Source: Rhyacophila brunnea
Lineage: Eukaryota; Arthropoda; Insecta; Trichoptera; Rhyacophilidae
Assembly (NCBI GenBank): GCA_022495005.1
Contig: JAGYXB010001793.1
Coordinates: 2,170,001-2,234,000 of the forward strand
Direction: 5' to 3'
Length of the DNA stretch: 64,000 bases
Part shown: positions 1 through 11,659 of the stretch, piece by piece
How the letters are laid out: every line of letters starts with the position of its first letter
Numbering within the stretch: the stretch's first letter is position 1
Made by a program: the position numbers and the translations under genes
The notes under the pieces: generated by a model
Databases searched by the model: none
Seen by the model: the letters and a program-made list of their open reading frames with translations, nothing else
What the model was told of the DNA's origin: nothing

Positions 1-660
1 CAAACCTGTCTGAAAATATGGAGACTAATTTTATAATACCTTACTTCTATCGTATATTGTGAAGCGCGCTGGCTGTCTCGTGAAAAAAATGAAATAAAAG
101 GGTGAAATCATAATGTTGAAATTTGAGGCAAATTTGTTTAGGAACGATAATTTTGTTGTTAAACTTTGGTTGAAATTTAAAAATAAAAATAAGTGAATAA
201 ATCAATGCAAAGACCACTAATGCATTCACTGATTCATAAAATATTGGAGCTTTGGAAATCAAAATTACAAAAAAATAAGTTCGCCATGTTTCCACTTTTA
301 AATGATTTGTGCGCCAGATACATTGAAGCAAACAAAAATCTATTTACTGAGTTCTTGGTTAGTTTGCTAATGCACTTTTCACGTTATTTTATTAATATAC
401 GGCGCTGCTTTGTTTCAAGGCTATTAAATATTTTAAATATATGGTTATGCGTTGCAATTTGATGTGATATCTATATGATGATTGATATACTTAAATGATA
501 ATTTCTGATACATTATGATATTTAAAAAGGTATCTGTATTATTTAATGAAATAAAGGGGGGGAGGCGCCAAGATTAGATTTTTTTTAAAAGGGAGGCGTA
601 GTAACATAAAATTTGGAAACCACTGCCTTAAACAGATAAATATGTAGGTACACAAAAACT
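1..660. other. AT-rich DNA, nothing recognised
   Basis: No coding signature, RNA gene or repeat end was recognised here. The open frames are low-complexity, AT-driven and lack any family resemblance. A short G-rich patch lies near 555-565. Confidence 0.5.
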
Positions 661-662
661 CT

Positions 663-1150
663 TTAAATTTAAATTAACTTTTTTAATCGACGAATAATTC
701 ACAAAATTTAAGAATGTTATATTTGTTGCATTCTTAAATCATGTGAAATAATCGTTGAATAAAAAAATAGTTAATTAAAAAATATTAGCAAGTTCAAGTA
801 AGTTGCAAACAAAAAATCTTGGAGTGATCCGTGACGTCGGTTAGTAATTAAATTAATACCTACTTTGATTTAAAATACAAAAGCCGATCGCCAATAGTAG
901 CTCAATTCGAAAAGCGCTCCAGTGAATATTAAAAAGCCAATGGTTAAAAATTGTCGTAATTAAGTATGACTCATTTAGCATAGTGGACTATATGCGTGGA
1001 CGCGATACCCGAAAAATGCTGGTCCGATTCCTGCGGGGTGTCTTATTTTTTTCAAAAAAGATTTTTTCTATTGGTTATAATATATTTTCTTAAAAGTGTT
1101 TTAAAAATTATTAAATCAACATTCACGCCAACTCTAGAGAATTACAGCAT
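663..1150 (+). repeat. tRNA-like repeat (family A), copy 1, with second-unit tail
   Basis: The tRNA-like part spans about 965-1055, with an A-box-like TAGCATAGTGG at 976-986 and a B-box-like GGTCCGATTCC at 1021-1031, followed by GGTGTCTTATTTTTT. About 200 bp of shared head (containing GTGATCCGTGACGTCGG) precedes it. At 663-741 sits what looks like the tail of another unit ending in CGTTGAATAAAA, directly joined to the head. The same head, tRNA-like body and tail recur at about 26345, 38765, 48356 and 52430. I infer a SINE-type Pol III-derived repeat; it has no protein. Confidence 0.7.
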
Positions 1151-1189
1151 TTCCAGGAAACCTACTCACAAACAGTGGTGGTTTTACGT

Positions 1190-1525
1190 ACGTAGATTTC
1201 AGAGATAACAAACGAGTCATACGACATCTAATTCATAAAATTATGCGTATTTCTCTCATATTGACTATAAAAAAATATTACCCAAAGCATAAAAAATTCC
1301 CTAAAACTAACGTCAAACTGAAATATAACATAACCTTTCAAACAGATACGTAAGTAGGTACTTGTACACCAAAAATAAATCACTGATTGAATTGATATTT
1401 GATGTTTTTGGTCAAACGTTGTGATTCTAGGAAAGAGATACATTCATATTATTTGTACTAGGTTTATATAATACACTTCTTTTATACAACGAATAAATCA
1501 CAAAAACTAATATCAACCTAAAATC
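1190..1525. other. no recognisable feature
   Basis: AT-rich sequence between two family A copies. The minus-strand open frame at 1228-1443 has no coding character. Confidence 0.4.
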
Positions 1526-1527
1526 AT

Positions 1528-1745
1528 TATTAACGCAATTTGATAAGCACTTAATGTAGAACTACTATTTAAAATCGTCGTAATTAAGTAGGATTCCCGT
1601 AGCTTAATTATTGTAAAAGCACATTGGCGCGAATCCAGCGGTTGCATGTTCAAGTCATGTCGGGTGTCTTATTTTTTTTCTAAAATGGATTTTTTCGAAT
1701 GGACATATGCATGAGATGTTTTCAAATTATGTATGTTCACGAGGT
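1528..1745 (+). repeat. tRNA-like repeat (family A), copy 2, 5'-truncated
   Basis: Contains CGTAGCTTAATT (A-box side), GCGCGAATCCAGCGGTTGCA and GTTCAAGTCATG (B-box side), then GGTGTCTTATTTTTTTT and the ATGAGATGTTTTCAAATTATG tail. It lacks most of the 200-bp head of copy 1. Confidence 0.65.
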
Positions 1746-1749
1746 TTTT

Positions 1750-2510
1750 AATTTATTTACTCTAGCGGAGCCACTCTATCTTTCTGTCAAAATATTCATA
1801 TTATTTTGTTTTATTCATTAGATATTTTCTATACAAAAAGCGGTGTTACAACGCTGTAATTTCGTGATTTTACTAGACATCATTTTTAACCGAAATACCG
1901 GGTTAATAATTCAAAATATAGTAGACGTACATATGATACGTTGTTAGCTATGTTATGAGAATTCCATATTCGGAGATGCTAATATATTTTGTATTGAAAC
2001 TATTTTAATTTAAAACATCGCAGTTACTGATGTATATATTTTATAGTTGTGTAACACTTTAGCGTCGTGTCATCAATCATAATTTTCTCATTCGTTTCAT
2101 GACACTGGCGACAACGTGTGGTAGTGTGAAAATTGTATGCCTGTGATACCTATGTGGTACCAAATTTGTACGGTTCGTCATTAATAATTTTGGAAGAACC
2201 TGCGCCGATGATGGATATATTATTCATTTAAATAAACTGTATTGTACATATTATATACCTTACAAAAGTACGTGGCTTTACTATGCTCATTTGCAAAAGT
2301 GCTATGCATTCATTAATACTGTACATATTTCGTTACACTATCAGTTGTTTCATTTTACCTAATGTCTTATTTTTAAATTTATACCGGATGTAGCGAAATT
2401 ATTTGAAACAAAATATTCATAAGATCATACAAAGAACAATAATTTCCAGTCTGTATTTTAGTATGGAGGGCGTTTGAAAAAATCGTAATTATTTTTCCTT
2501 TAATTTTAAA
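1750..2510. other. no recognisable feature
   Basis: AT-rich stretch with no supported gene, RNA gene or repeat family shared with the rest of the window. Confidence 0.4.
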
Positions 2511-2514
2511 TAGA

Positions 2515-2790
2515 TAACTATAGTTTTTCATCACTTTCCATCGGGATCACCATTTGTAGTCGTTATATTTTAAGGATATATATATTTAAATAAGATTGAT
2601 TTACTTTTATAGTTTTTCGTCATTCTCACAGTATGCGTGAAACGACTATTCATTTGAGAGATTAATAAATTATTGTAAACTGCTTGATTGAAAGATTTGA
2701 TATTGACTAATCATTACATCGAATACAATTTAATATGATACATTCGAGTGACGAGTAATTATTTTATGTTCATACCTGTTACTGTAACTA
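2515..2790. repeat. interspersed repeat family D, copy 1
   Basis: Shares ordered blocks with 13335-13720: TCACTTTCCATCGGGATCACC, a GTTTTTCGTCATT-like block, ACGACTATTCA-like and CTAATCATTACATC-like blocks. The copies are diverged and have unclear ends. No coding potential was seen. Confidence 0.5.
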
Positions 2791-3168
2791 GGTACTAACA
2801 TTTTAAACATATTTGTCGACCGTCGTGTGGTAAATATATTTAGCAGCCAAACCTTTTTCAAAAATCATCATAAATCAGGGAACATAAAAATAATAGAAAA
2901 CGCGTTACCTTATGTGTGTGGCTGTAGGAAGATACGATTCTAGAGTGTAGATACATATGAGATTAACGTAAAAACATTTTAAACTATATATTTTCTAGAG
3001 CAATCTTATTTTTATATATTTTTTTTTTAAATATGAGGCGTTCTGAAAGTCGGAATCAACTGACAACAATAGAATTTCAAAAGTCTATATCCGATTTGGA
3101 TGTTATTCAACTAAATCGGAACATCTGGTAGGCGTTGTAGACCGTTTGTTATTGTATCGTAAATTACT
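2791..3168. other. no recognisable feature
   Basis: AT-rich spacer between repeats; nothing supported. Confidence 0.4.
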
Positions 3169-3643
3169 ATTTTATCACCACGTTTTTATTAGCTCGATTA
3201 TTGTTTGTCCAGTACTATTTTTTTCTTGTCTGTCCAGTACATTTTTTTTCTTATTTGTCCAAGATTTTTATTGGATGATTGAAGATTTTTAACTAACTTC
3301 CCGACTAGCTAGACATTTGAAACTATTATAATATATTCATTAATTAATATATTCATAGAATTTATTTTCACTTAATTCTCTTTTGCATGGAAAGTTATTA
3401 TTGTTGGTTGCTAAGGGGGTCCTAGCAACTAAATTATTAATATATACGTGCGTTACTATGGAAATCAATATGGAATGTCAAAATTACATTAAATTTCAGT
3501 ATTCTATATTTATTTAGTATTTGTATCAAGTACAATAAAACGTTTTTATTAATACATAGAATTGTCAAGTTTATACGATTCAACAGAAAATTTAAAAACT
3601 TGGTAAGTATATAAAAAGTTCTTTTTATGTTGTAATTATTTAA
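3169..3643 (-). repeat. interspersed repeat family B, copy 1
   Basis: Reverse-complement copy of a repeat of about 450 bp also found at 11660-12003, 34290-36145 (split), 54870-55355 and 55765-56190. Shared landmarks are the TTAGTTGCTAGGACC block, the GGAAGTTAGTTAAAAATC block and a terminal AATACGAGCTAA...ACGT block. It has no open frame and no obvious terminal inverted repeat. I infer a non-autonomous element of unknown class. Confidence 0.65.
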
Positions 3644-5099
3644 TATTATATTACTGTTGCGTAACGAAATTAAATAAATATAATTAATTTGTAATTAATA
3701 ATTTATTTTATATTTTAAACTCTTCGTCGCAGTGGTTCATGTATCAATTTAACCCGTTGGCGTCTGTTCGGTCACGCTTTTCGCAGAGCAAAAGCGCGAC
3801 ATCTCTGTTTGTCACCGTGATATGATAAATCACCATAGCTTCACCAATTTACAAGTTATTCGCCAATACGGAACGTAATAACACGAAATATTTTAAAATT
3901 GCGATGTCTTTCATTATCAATTATGAATATTTGATTTTTTGAAATGAAATTTACAAAAAAATCAGGACGATGACCCATCAACTCCTCCGACATTTTTTTG
4001 AAGACGATAAATCACACATTTCAATTGTTTTCATGAGTGTGTGCTCACACAAGACCCGTTAGCGACATAGACTTGATTTTAAGCAAATCCAATTTTAATG
4101 CATTGAAAAATCTTGCTTTGCGGTATCATTATTAAAAACTCATAAAACATTGCAGCTAGCCCATCAACAGAATGTTTACTCTTTTGTAATAAAAGGATTA
4201 CGTTAAATTTATTAGAACTGCTTCGAATATTAAAAAATAAATCCATAATGATTATAATTTAATATGTACAATCGTTAACTTTACGAGAAATTAACTATTT
4301 TATTTTAATATAAGTAATGTGATTTTATTTTTATTACCAACAGTAGAAAATATCTAAGGGCACAATAATGAAAAAACTTATTTTAAAGTTACTTATACGC
4401 TCTATAAATATAAAATTAAGTTTCTTTTATTAATCGTACATGTTTGAAATAATGAATAGAATTAATAAGAAGAAAGGTTTCATTTATGTCTGTCTATTAT
4501 ATTATACGAGTATAAACCATTTATTTTTATAGTCAGTACCTATAAATAATGATGTTACAACCAAAATAGCTAAATCTCTGAAATTTTATATAATTACTAG
4601 TCGAGCTACGCTCTCTTGGAATCTCCTGGCTAGATGCTCTTGGTAATACAATATTTCAGTTATCTAAAAAGTATATCGACGATATCCATTTTATTTTTCA
4701 CATTTCTATACATAAACCATACATGAGATGTCTATTGGTGAAAGTTTTCATGGCATAACTAATAAAACATAATTATTAAAAAAAAAAAAAAAAATACATT
4801 GCATTGAAAGTTATGATCCATGTTTATTGTTTTGAGTACCGAACCGCCCCCAAAATTTGGTGATAGAATGTGTTGTCGACGCATTAATACTTATGTATTA
4901 AAAGTCTCTGCATTGGAGCGAAACGTTTCAGATTTTAGTTTATATTTTTTATGTTTCTATATTACATAATGTGCTAGTATCTTTTTATTTGTACTGTGGA
5001 ATTGGTTGTAAATAATAAATTATCAGTGAAACACGTAAGGGCACTTTCATATTAGTTTTATTTGAGTCCATTAAATTAAGATGTAATTTTGACTTGTAG
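3644..5099. other. AT-rich DNA, probable intron of the gene ending at 5182
   Basis: No exon, RNA gene or shared repeat was recognised. If the exon at 5100 is real, this stretch is intronic. An A15-16 run lies near 4780-4795. Confidence 0.35.
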
Positions 5100-5182
5100 G
5101 TAATGCGCGTGTGCTGCGCCCGTACGCCTGCGACCAACTGACCCATGCCCTGATTGAGTGGGACGCTACAGAACCCCCCTAG
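5100..5182 (+). CDS. probable terminal coding exon of an unidentified gene
   Basis: After an AG acceptor at 5098-5099 (ttgacttgtag), two bases complete a split codon. They are followed by 26 codons reading NARVLRPYACDQLTHALIEW then DATEPP, and a TAG stop at 5180-5182. The stretch is GC-rich with about two thirds of third positions G or C, while the DNA on both sides is strongly AT-rich; this contrast is the main evidence. It would be a phase-1 terminal exon. I do not recognise the protein family. No upstream exon of the same gene was seen in 1-5099, so it would have to lie off the left edge or be very short. An AATAAA at 5688-5693 is a possible poly(A) signal. It could instead be a GC-rich transposon scrap, though no other copy occurs in the window. 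Confidence 0.5.
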
Positions 5183-6074
5183 GAGTAATTTTTTTAAATG
5201 CAGCGAAATCGTAGCGTTTTTATATTATTTCTCCTAACTTAACTGACGTTTTAAATTCTTTTTCCACTAGGAGTTTTTTCAAGGCCAGATCTAGCCTCAT
5301 CCGTCATACATAATTGAGTCATGTCCCTCTCTACTGTCTTCTAATGCCAGGTATTCCCATACAGTGCAAATCGTTCTACCCATTTCTTTTTTTACCTTAA
5401 ACCTATTATTTAAGATAATACTTACTCTCATATAATTCTAATCACATTATTTGTCGGTAACGTCTTCCACGAAAACTCAAATGAAGACAGATTTAAGTAG
5501 GTGCTTAAAATTGATAGATTGGTAGGCAATATCGATTAATAATAATATGTCCCAAAATAATTAACAGACTCCAAATAAGAAATTTTGTATTTGATTTTTT
5601 TATCTAATCCCATTACTCAAACGTAAATATTCATATTAAAAAAATAATGATTGCTTTGTATGTGGTTTGAATAACAATACAGTGATCAATAAATGTAATT
5701 AAAAGATCTATCGATCAGTTCACACCTTACCATAATATGACTTGAATAATAGATCGATCTATGCTCTATTCCATGCATACATTTAAAACGTTATAAGTTT
5801 AGATCATCAAGCTTAGTTAAATGTAGTATATTATGTTGGTAAATTAAAGAAAATATTAGGTTTAAATAAATGATCAATTACTATATCGAGATTTAATAAG
5901 TGATAAAAAATGATTCTGGAAGAACAATTATTCTTATAACATTGAAAAAAATATATAATTTCTTTATAATTTTGGTTCAATAAAAACAATTTATCGCATC
6001 CTAAGTATTTGCTGTCATTCCTACTTGCATGTGGAGTGGGCAAGCTGAATTATACTTACGCATTTTAAAAAAAA
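5183..6074. other. putative 3' UTR and downstream AT-rich DNA
   Basis: Follows the putative stop at 5182. AATAAA at 5688-5693 could mark the transcript end. A minus-strand open frame at 5831-6043 has no coding character. Nothing else was recognised. Confidence 0.3.
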
Positions 6075-6430
6075 TCATCGTTATCATCATCAGCTGGGGT
6101 CGATCAACTGCAGGGGGAAGGCTTCTCTTGGCTCCTTCTAATCTTCTTGGTCCCTAGTTCTTCATTGCCCTGTACATCTACCGAAGTTTATGAGCTCGTC
6201 TACCCAGCGGGTTTTAAGGCATCCCAGTGGTCATTTAATACCCTTTGGGTACCATTTTAAAACGGCGTCTATCCAGCGATTGTTCACTCAATGATCGACA
6301 TGTCCAGCCCATTCTCAATCGATCTGCTTAGCGACTTCTATCACATCGTTTTGTGTTCTATGCGCGTTATACGAACATGTACCTTTCCATGCCACTTTCT
6401 TTCATTAAAATTTAGGATCTATGATTAACA
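6075..6430 (-). pseudogene. RTE-type LINE 3' end, degraded
   Basis: On the minus strand, broken frames give WAGHVDH-like, RWIDAVLKWYPKG-like and TRWVDELINF-like pieces. This is the order found in the C-terminal region of endonuclease/reverse-transcriptase polyproteins of lepidopteran RTE LINEs, and it matches the better copy at 28513-28803. The 3' end lies at the left, in a CATCATC-type tail near 6075-6090. It is 5'-truncated, has multiple stops and shifts, and is non-functional. Confidence 0.65.
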
Positions 6431-6494
6431 CGCATATGTACGCACTTGTATCACACATTGGTTGAATACTTCAAACTTAAAAGACGATGGGGGG

Positions 6495-7067
6495 CAGTGA
6501 CGTCCCGTGGGGGTAGGCAGATTGATCGTCGCTTGGGGGCGGCAGTTACTAAAAGGGCGGCAAATCGAGGAGAATCATTAGGTATATATAGAAAGCTACC
6601 TAAAACGTAATAACGGAAATATCTTTCCATTAAAAAAATCAGCTCACTGGTTGGAAACAAAATATATCTATTAATTAGATAAGTACTATACAATTTTCAA
6701 CAGGACTTGTTGGGTCTGTTTGGTCTGTTGGGCTTGTTTTGTTGGGTTTGCGATGTCTACTTTTACTTCCGTTGTCCTTGAACGTCACATTCTTCACAGT
6801 CACTCGCGAGTTATGGAAGTTGTCAGGTGTATTTCTAAATGTACCTATCTGAAACCTTAGTACCTAACCGTATAGTTTATTGAAGCAGAGATGGGCATTT
6901 ATGTTAGATTTAGTAGTATAGGTACCTATATCTTGTTAGTAATGTATCCATACAACACAATTCTTAGATATTGGAGTCATTAAAGGATGATACAAAGTAC
7001 TGTATAAACAAATGTGGCGGCATTTTGGCACTGCCTAGGGGCGGAATTTTGTCTAGGGACGTCACTG
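6495..7067. mobile_element. hAT-like non-autonomous element, 573 bp
   Basis: Starts CAGTGACGTCCCGTGG and ends TAGGGACGTCACTG, so the outer 11-12 bp are inverted. Flanking 8-mers are ATGGGGGG and ATAGTGGG, six of eight matching, as expected for a decayed hAT target duplication. The same terminal sequences (GGCGGCA, CAGATTGA, GGGTAGGCAG) bound the 22575-24259 copy. Open frames at 6451-6693 and 6971-7156 run over the ends and are not genes. Confidence 0.65.
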
Positions 7068-7500
7068 ATAGTGGGATCATTTTTGAAGATACTATTCAGT
7101 TTGGTTCTGCAAGTAATCTTGTCATACATACCAGTCATACCCCACCATCAGGTTAATTATTAATAGTATGATATTATAATAATATTCCACTGTTACGTAG
7201 TATTAAATTCACCACCACATTTTCCGAGTAACGAGCACTTAATAAATATTTAAAAGTATTAAAATCTTTTCATAGAATCACTTGGAACGTTTTCAATATA
7301 ACAATGTAATTTAATATACATATTATTATATTAATAAGTAGGTGCAAGATTGACCAAAATAAACACACAGTTAAATCAAACTCAATTTGCCATAACTTAT
7401 GTGATATGATCTCCCCGTTTCGATCATCGAATGTGTTGTTTTGTCGGCACACATTCTAATGATACATGCAAACCTGTACGCGAACAATGTTTTCCATTCG
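7068..7500. other. no recognisable feature
   Basis: AT-rich spacer; the overlapping open frames at 7270-7452 and 7441-7695 read through repeat sequence and show no family. Confidence 0.35.
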
Positions 7501-7680
7501 CTTCAGAATGCATTAAGTTTTACATATTATTCATGTGGGAATGTTCTTAAACAATTTTTATCGAAAAAATCACTAGGCGCGAATCCTGCTGGGTGTCATA
7601 TTTTTCTAGTGGTTATATATTTCTCATCAAGTGTTTTCAAATTATGTATGTTCAATTTTTATAGACAGTTTTACACACCA
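7500..7680 (+). repeat. tRNA-like repeat (family A), copy 3, partial
   Basis: Retains GGCGCGAATCCTGCTGGGTGTC, then TTTTTCTAGTGGTTATATATT and GTTTTCAAATTATGTATG, the 3' half of family A. The A-box side is not clear. Confidence 0.55.
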
Positions 7681-8870
7681 TGTAGACGATTATAAATGCC
7701 TAACAACAGTTTTAAATACTTACCTGAATAGAATAGGATAAATAGAAAATTACACATAGACTAAATATTAAGTCAGAGTTTTCAAAAAATATCATAATAT
7801 TAAAAAAAAAAAAAAACAATATTTAAAGGCAATCAAATCATTGCACGAGTGCAATGATAAATTCGTAAACTTTAATGGCTATTTTCTTCCGGCAGTGACA
7901 AAATTTGAGTGCAGCATACTGCTCTTCTCTTATCCCAGACATTTCGCAAAGCTTGTAAATCTGCAAAAACGAGATCGGGGGCTTTTTATGTCCCTATACC
8001 GTGTGTCACAATGCCTTCTCAACATTGTTTCAGTAAAAAAAATCTATCAATAGATCACTGCATTTCATACGCTGCGGATTGCTCATTACTGGTCGAAATT
8101 AACGTGCAATGGGAAATTAAAGTAGCTGTTTCTATAATGTTTGATATCAATGAAAAACTAATAGAGTGAAAAATAAGCTTACACATCTCAATGATTGATA
8201 TTTTTTGTGATACCATGAAAAAAACGTTATGAGTTAAGATAGAGCGAATGGGAAAGCATTCCCACCAGCAGAGAAACTACCCTCATCTGTAAAGTACAAA
8301 TAAATAGTGTGCTTCGTGGGTTAAACATGACGAAAGTTAACCTATTTGAAATCGGTGTTACGTATGCGGATGGGTTAATAAGTGTACTTAGCAGTATTTA
8401 TTTGCTATATTATTATTTACACTACATAAATGTTATTTAATGAGATTATTTGATCAGTCGGTACAGGAAATAATGAAAAGTACCTACGCAAAAACGATTA
8501 TTCTTGAACGACTTCTGTAAAAAACATTAATTATATTAATTACTATTATGTCATTAGATTTCTTGCATCCGGATTATTGACAAACCAACGTATGATAGTT
8601 ATGTTGCTTACTGAATTATACCTTTTGTAGGGTGGTCCAGAAAACTTGATGTACAATGGAAACATTTATAATAAATAAATTTACTTATGAATATGTTTTA
8701 AACGACCTTTAAATATGTACATATTAATAAAATGAGTACTCCTTTTCGCATAATTTACGTAAGTATATAATATATAAAAAAAAAATATTTGTATTCTTTA
8801 AAAGCACAATAAAACTATTTATTAGATCAACTTAAATGAAAACCTCCCCATATCATATCCTTTTAATCTT
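7681..8870. other. no supported feature
   Basis: Two overlapping open frames at 7841-8053 and 7909-8169 lie in a slightly more GC-balanced patch, but neither resembles a known family and they overlap in different frames. A15-type A-runs occur near 7802-7816 and 8779-8788. Confidence 0.3.
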
Positions 8871-8873
8871 CAC

Positions 8874-9128
8874 CAATGTCGTCTGATAGGGGCAGGCAAA
8901 GTATGCGTTGCTTATGGGAGGTAAATTAGGAAGACGTGTGAATAACATAACTTTGTAGAGTAATTTCTTCGACGACATAAAAAATGGCTAGCGATGAATA
9001 CCCACACCCAAATTTAATGAATAAAAATGTAGTATGGAATGAATTTAGATAAACATTGAGACAAAAAAACGTTGGGTGCAGTTTTTTGAAACTACATTGG
9101 GGCGGTACTTTACCTAGGGATGTCACCG
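8874..9128. mobile_element. degraded hAT-like copy, about 255 bp
   Basis: Left end CAATGTCGTCTGATAGGGGC resembles the CAGTGACGTCCCGTGGGGGT end at 6495. The right end GGGGCGGTACTTTACCTAGG then GATGTCAC resembles the GGGGCGGAATTTTGTCTAGG then GACGTCAC end at 7067. It is a strongly internally deleted, diverged third member of that family. Confidence 0.45.
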
Positions 9129-9230
9129 GTCTTCACAGTTTCCTAGCTCTTCCCTGCTACATACACTTTTGCACTTGACGGGTTCATCGATTCTGCGCAT
9201 TTTATGACTTCATTTATCTAGCACTAGCGT

Positions 9231-9469
9231 CCGGAAGCCATGACGTTTTTAATCGTAATCGACACAATCGGCACAAATTTGACTTCGAGACCAAGATATT
9301 GGGTCGGAATAAAGGATATTTCGCACGATTGGTAAAGGAGGCCATTGAAATCCACAGAAACCCTGAAAACATTAATAGGGATGATGGATTACGATTAAAA
9401 ACGTCATGGCTTCCGGCACTATCAGCAAAATCTAATATTCGAGCCAGTATCTCCGGTCGTAATGATTGA
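9231..9469 (+). pseudogene. Penelope-like element, C-terminal GIY-YIG endonuclease fragment
   Basis: An open frame at about 9260-9469 begins HNRHKFDFE and continues through FARLVKEAIEIHRNPENINR and DDGLRLKTSWLP to a TGA at 9467-9469. HKFDFE, KEA-I-I-...-N-R-(D) and the closing W-P segment are what the tail of the GIY-YIG endonuclease of Penelope-like retroelements looks like. The reverse transcriptase and the GIY-YIG motif itself are missing. Upstream, 9231-9260 is an exact 30-nt inverted copy of 9387-9416 inside the frame, so the left junction is a rearrangement. The family assignment is from memory of motifs, not a search. Confidence 0.6.
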
Positions 9470-9690
9470 CAGATTACTCTGAACAACGTTTGCTCTTAGA
9501 TAATCGGATTCCTTTTGACTTTCTTAGAGCAACGTTTACATTCACATACATACACTACATTTCATCATAAAACATATCTCTTGATAATGGCCTCTCCAAC
9601 GAGACCGAAACGTCGAGTAAAGACACGGTGAAAACCCAAGAATATACTACGATAAAAAACAACCGTGAAAGCCTCAAACATTATATGACT
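9470..9690 (+). mobile_element. Penelope-like 3' region with hammerhead-ribozyme-like core
   Basis: Follows the endonuclease fragment. At 9581-9611 there is TTGATAATG, then a stem with GGCCTC (9589-9594) facing GAGACC (9601-9606) and one C-A mismatch around a six-base loop, then GAAAC (9607-9611) and GTCGAGTAAA. Penelope-like elements carry hammerhead ribozymes in their terminal repeats, and GGCC-GAAACGTCGAG-type words are characteristic. The first core box departs from CUGAUGA, so activity is doubtful. The CCTCAAACATTATATGAC end near 9670-9690 also fits such elements. Confidence 0.55.
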
Positions 9691-10523
9691 AAAAAACATT
9701 ACCCATTTACTTGAAAAAGAAAACATGTCAATGAATATATTATTATTATTAGTAATAGAACAATAAACATAACATTAAATGGACGCATGTGGACTTTTTA
9801 TGACAAATTATGTTTTGTTCTGCACGCGTCATTTTCACAATCATTGCGTCGCGTAGTCACGATCGTTTTATACCGTGCCCCAGCTGAAGTATAACCTTAA
9901 ATGGACGTATGTGTAACGAGATTGTTCACAAAACTAAGCTGCTATCGAGCGCATTCGGAGGTCCAAATTGTATCTTCAGAAGTGACTTCCCGTTGTCCCT
10001 AAAGCATATTATAGTAGTTTCAGAAATTACCTCTCGTTGTGCGATGCCAGTGCATAGGTAATAAAATATTAATAATATAAGCATAAACTTGTATCTATAT
10101 TTTCTGGCCATGTTGTATATCCTAGAAAATGCTGCCATTACAAAAAGTGATATTTCTTTATGCGCGACTCACTCACACCTTTCCACGAAGACAAACAAGT
10201 CTTCTCGCATACTTTATATTATATTATGGACATGTTTCAAATACTTATCGGACTAAGACAACGGCAACTAAATACTTGGACGTATCTTTGTGTCAGAGAT
10301 GTTCATTACATTTTTAAAAGCATTTAGTTTTAAGTCAACTTACCTACCTACATTATGTCCATGTTCATACTTCTCGAGCAAGCCCTGAACAAAACCATCA
10401 AGATAGTGGGACAGAAAAAGTGTTTAGAAGCGCTTAGTTATAAATATATGAATATTTATTAGTAAGATAGAATTAACAGGAACGTGCGTAAAATACTGTG
10501 GTATGTTTTAATTAAAAGTGTGT
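9691..10523. other. no supported gene
   Basis: Contains a spaced direct repeat, TTAAATGGACG-ATGTG at about 9775 and 9897, of unknown meaning. Open frames at 9926-10138 (minus) and 10129-10317 (plus) show no family. Confidence 0.35.
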
Positions 10524-11440
10524 TAAGGGCGGACGTGCTCAGCGTAGGTCAAAATAGAGCTTTTATTGTATTTTCAAAGCATGATCTTGGACATTCCTTA
10601 AACATTGTAGATAATCTATTTATATAATTTTGAAGCCTTGCTATCCTTTATATTTATTTTAAACATTTGATGACTGCATAAAGTATTTTTGATAAATGAT
10701 AAATGAAGTAGGGATTAAGATCATGGTAACGCGCGTTTAAACGTGTACCGTTTAAAAAAAATCGGTTAGGTGCATGTTCAAACACGCGCGTTAACATTAT
10801 CTTACTCCTTACTTCAGTTTTAGTTTGTCAATTTATGGCTACGGCCGTATGTTATAGCTTAACCACTGGGGAATGCCAAAAGAAATGGCGTATTTCAAAA
10901 AAACACTACCTTATTCTTAGGTCAATAATTATTATAAATCAATCATTATTCGTAAGATGTTTATCACATTTGAATGGTCAAAGACATATCTTATAATTAG
11001 TATCTTTAGAATTATCGTCAAATGTGTTAATCTTGCCCATTTTTTGAATAATAAAATGCCTAATTCTTGTCAAATTTGGGATCACAGAGATTATCAATAT
11101 AATTTTTTATCGTAAATATTTCACTATAATAATGTCGATATAAATTATACTGATGGTTTTATAAATGCGTTTAAAAATTAATAAATGTAAAAAATCTTAA
11201 CACCACTGCACATTTATGTACTGAAATATGACTATATTCTAAAATATTAGAGAGAAAGGTTTAAACGAATACTAATATAATACTTACTTAATACTTTAAT
11301 ACTTAAAATAAATATTACGGATAATAAGGCTTCAAAATTATTTAAATAGATTATCTACAACGTTTAAGGTATGTCCAGAATCATGCTTTGAAAATAGAAA
11401 AAAGCTCCATTTTGACCCACGCTGAGCACGTCCGCCCTTA
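10524..11440. mobile_element. foldback palindrome family, asymmetric copy (917 bp)
   Basis: Begins TAAGGGCGGACGTGCTC and ends GAGCACGTCCGCCCTTA; the inverted match runs inward for about 150 bp. The centre near 10760 holds facing ACGCGCGTTTAAACGTGTACC and GTGCATGTTCAAACACGCGC. The right arm (about 10771-11440) corresponds to a full arm of the 34607-35993 copy. The left arm is only about 227 bp because the middle of the arm is missing after GCATAAAGTATTTTT. No protein is encoded. Confidence 0.8.
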
Positions 11441-11659
11441 TGTTTATACTATACCTACTTTTGTCAATAATTGAAGTTTCCAGTTGTAAAACGAACCATG
11501 TCCAGTTTTTTAAATTTGTTTTGAGTTAGTGATGTCACCTAGGTAAATAATGAGTAAACATAAGTATAACCATAACCTATTTTTCTATAATCTAAGCCAT
11601 AACCCAACTATTACTAGTCGACAAAATAAGTACAATTTATTTTTAAAGTTTTATCCAGA

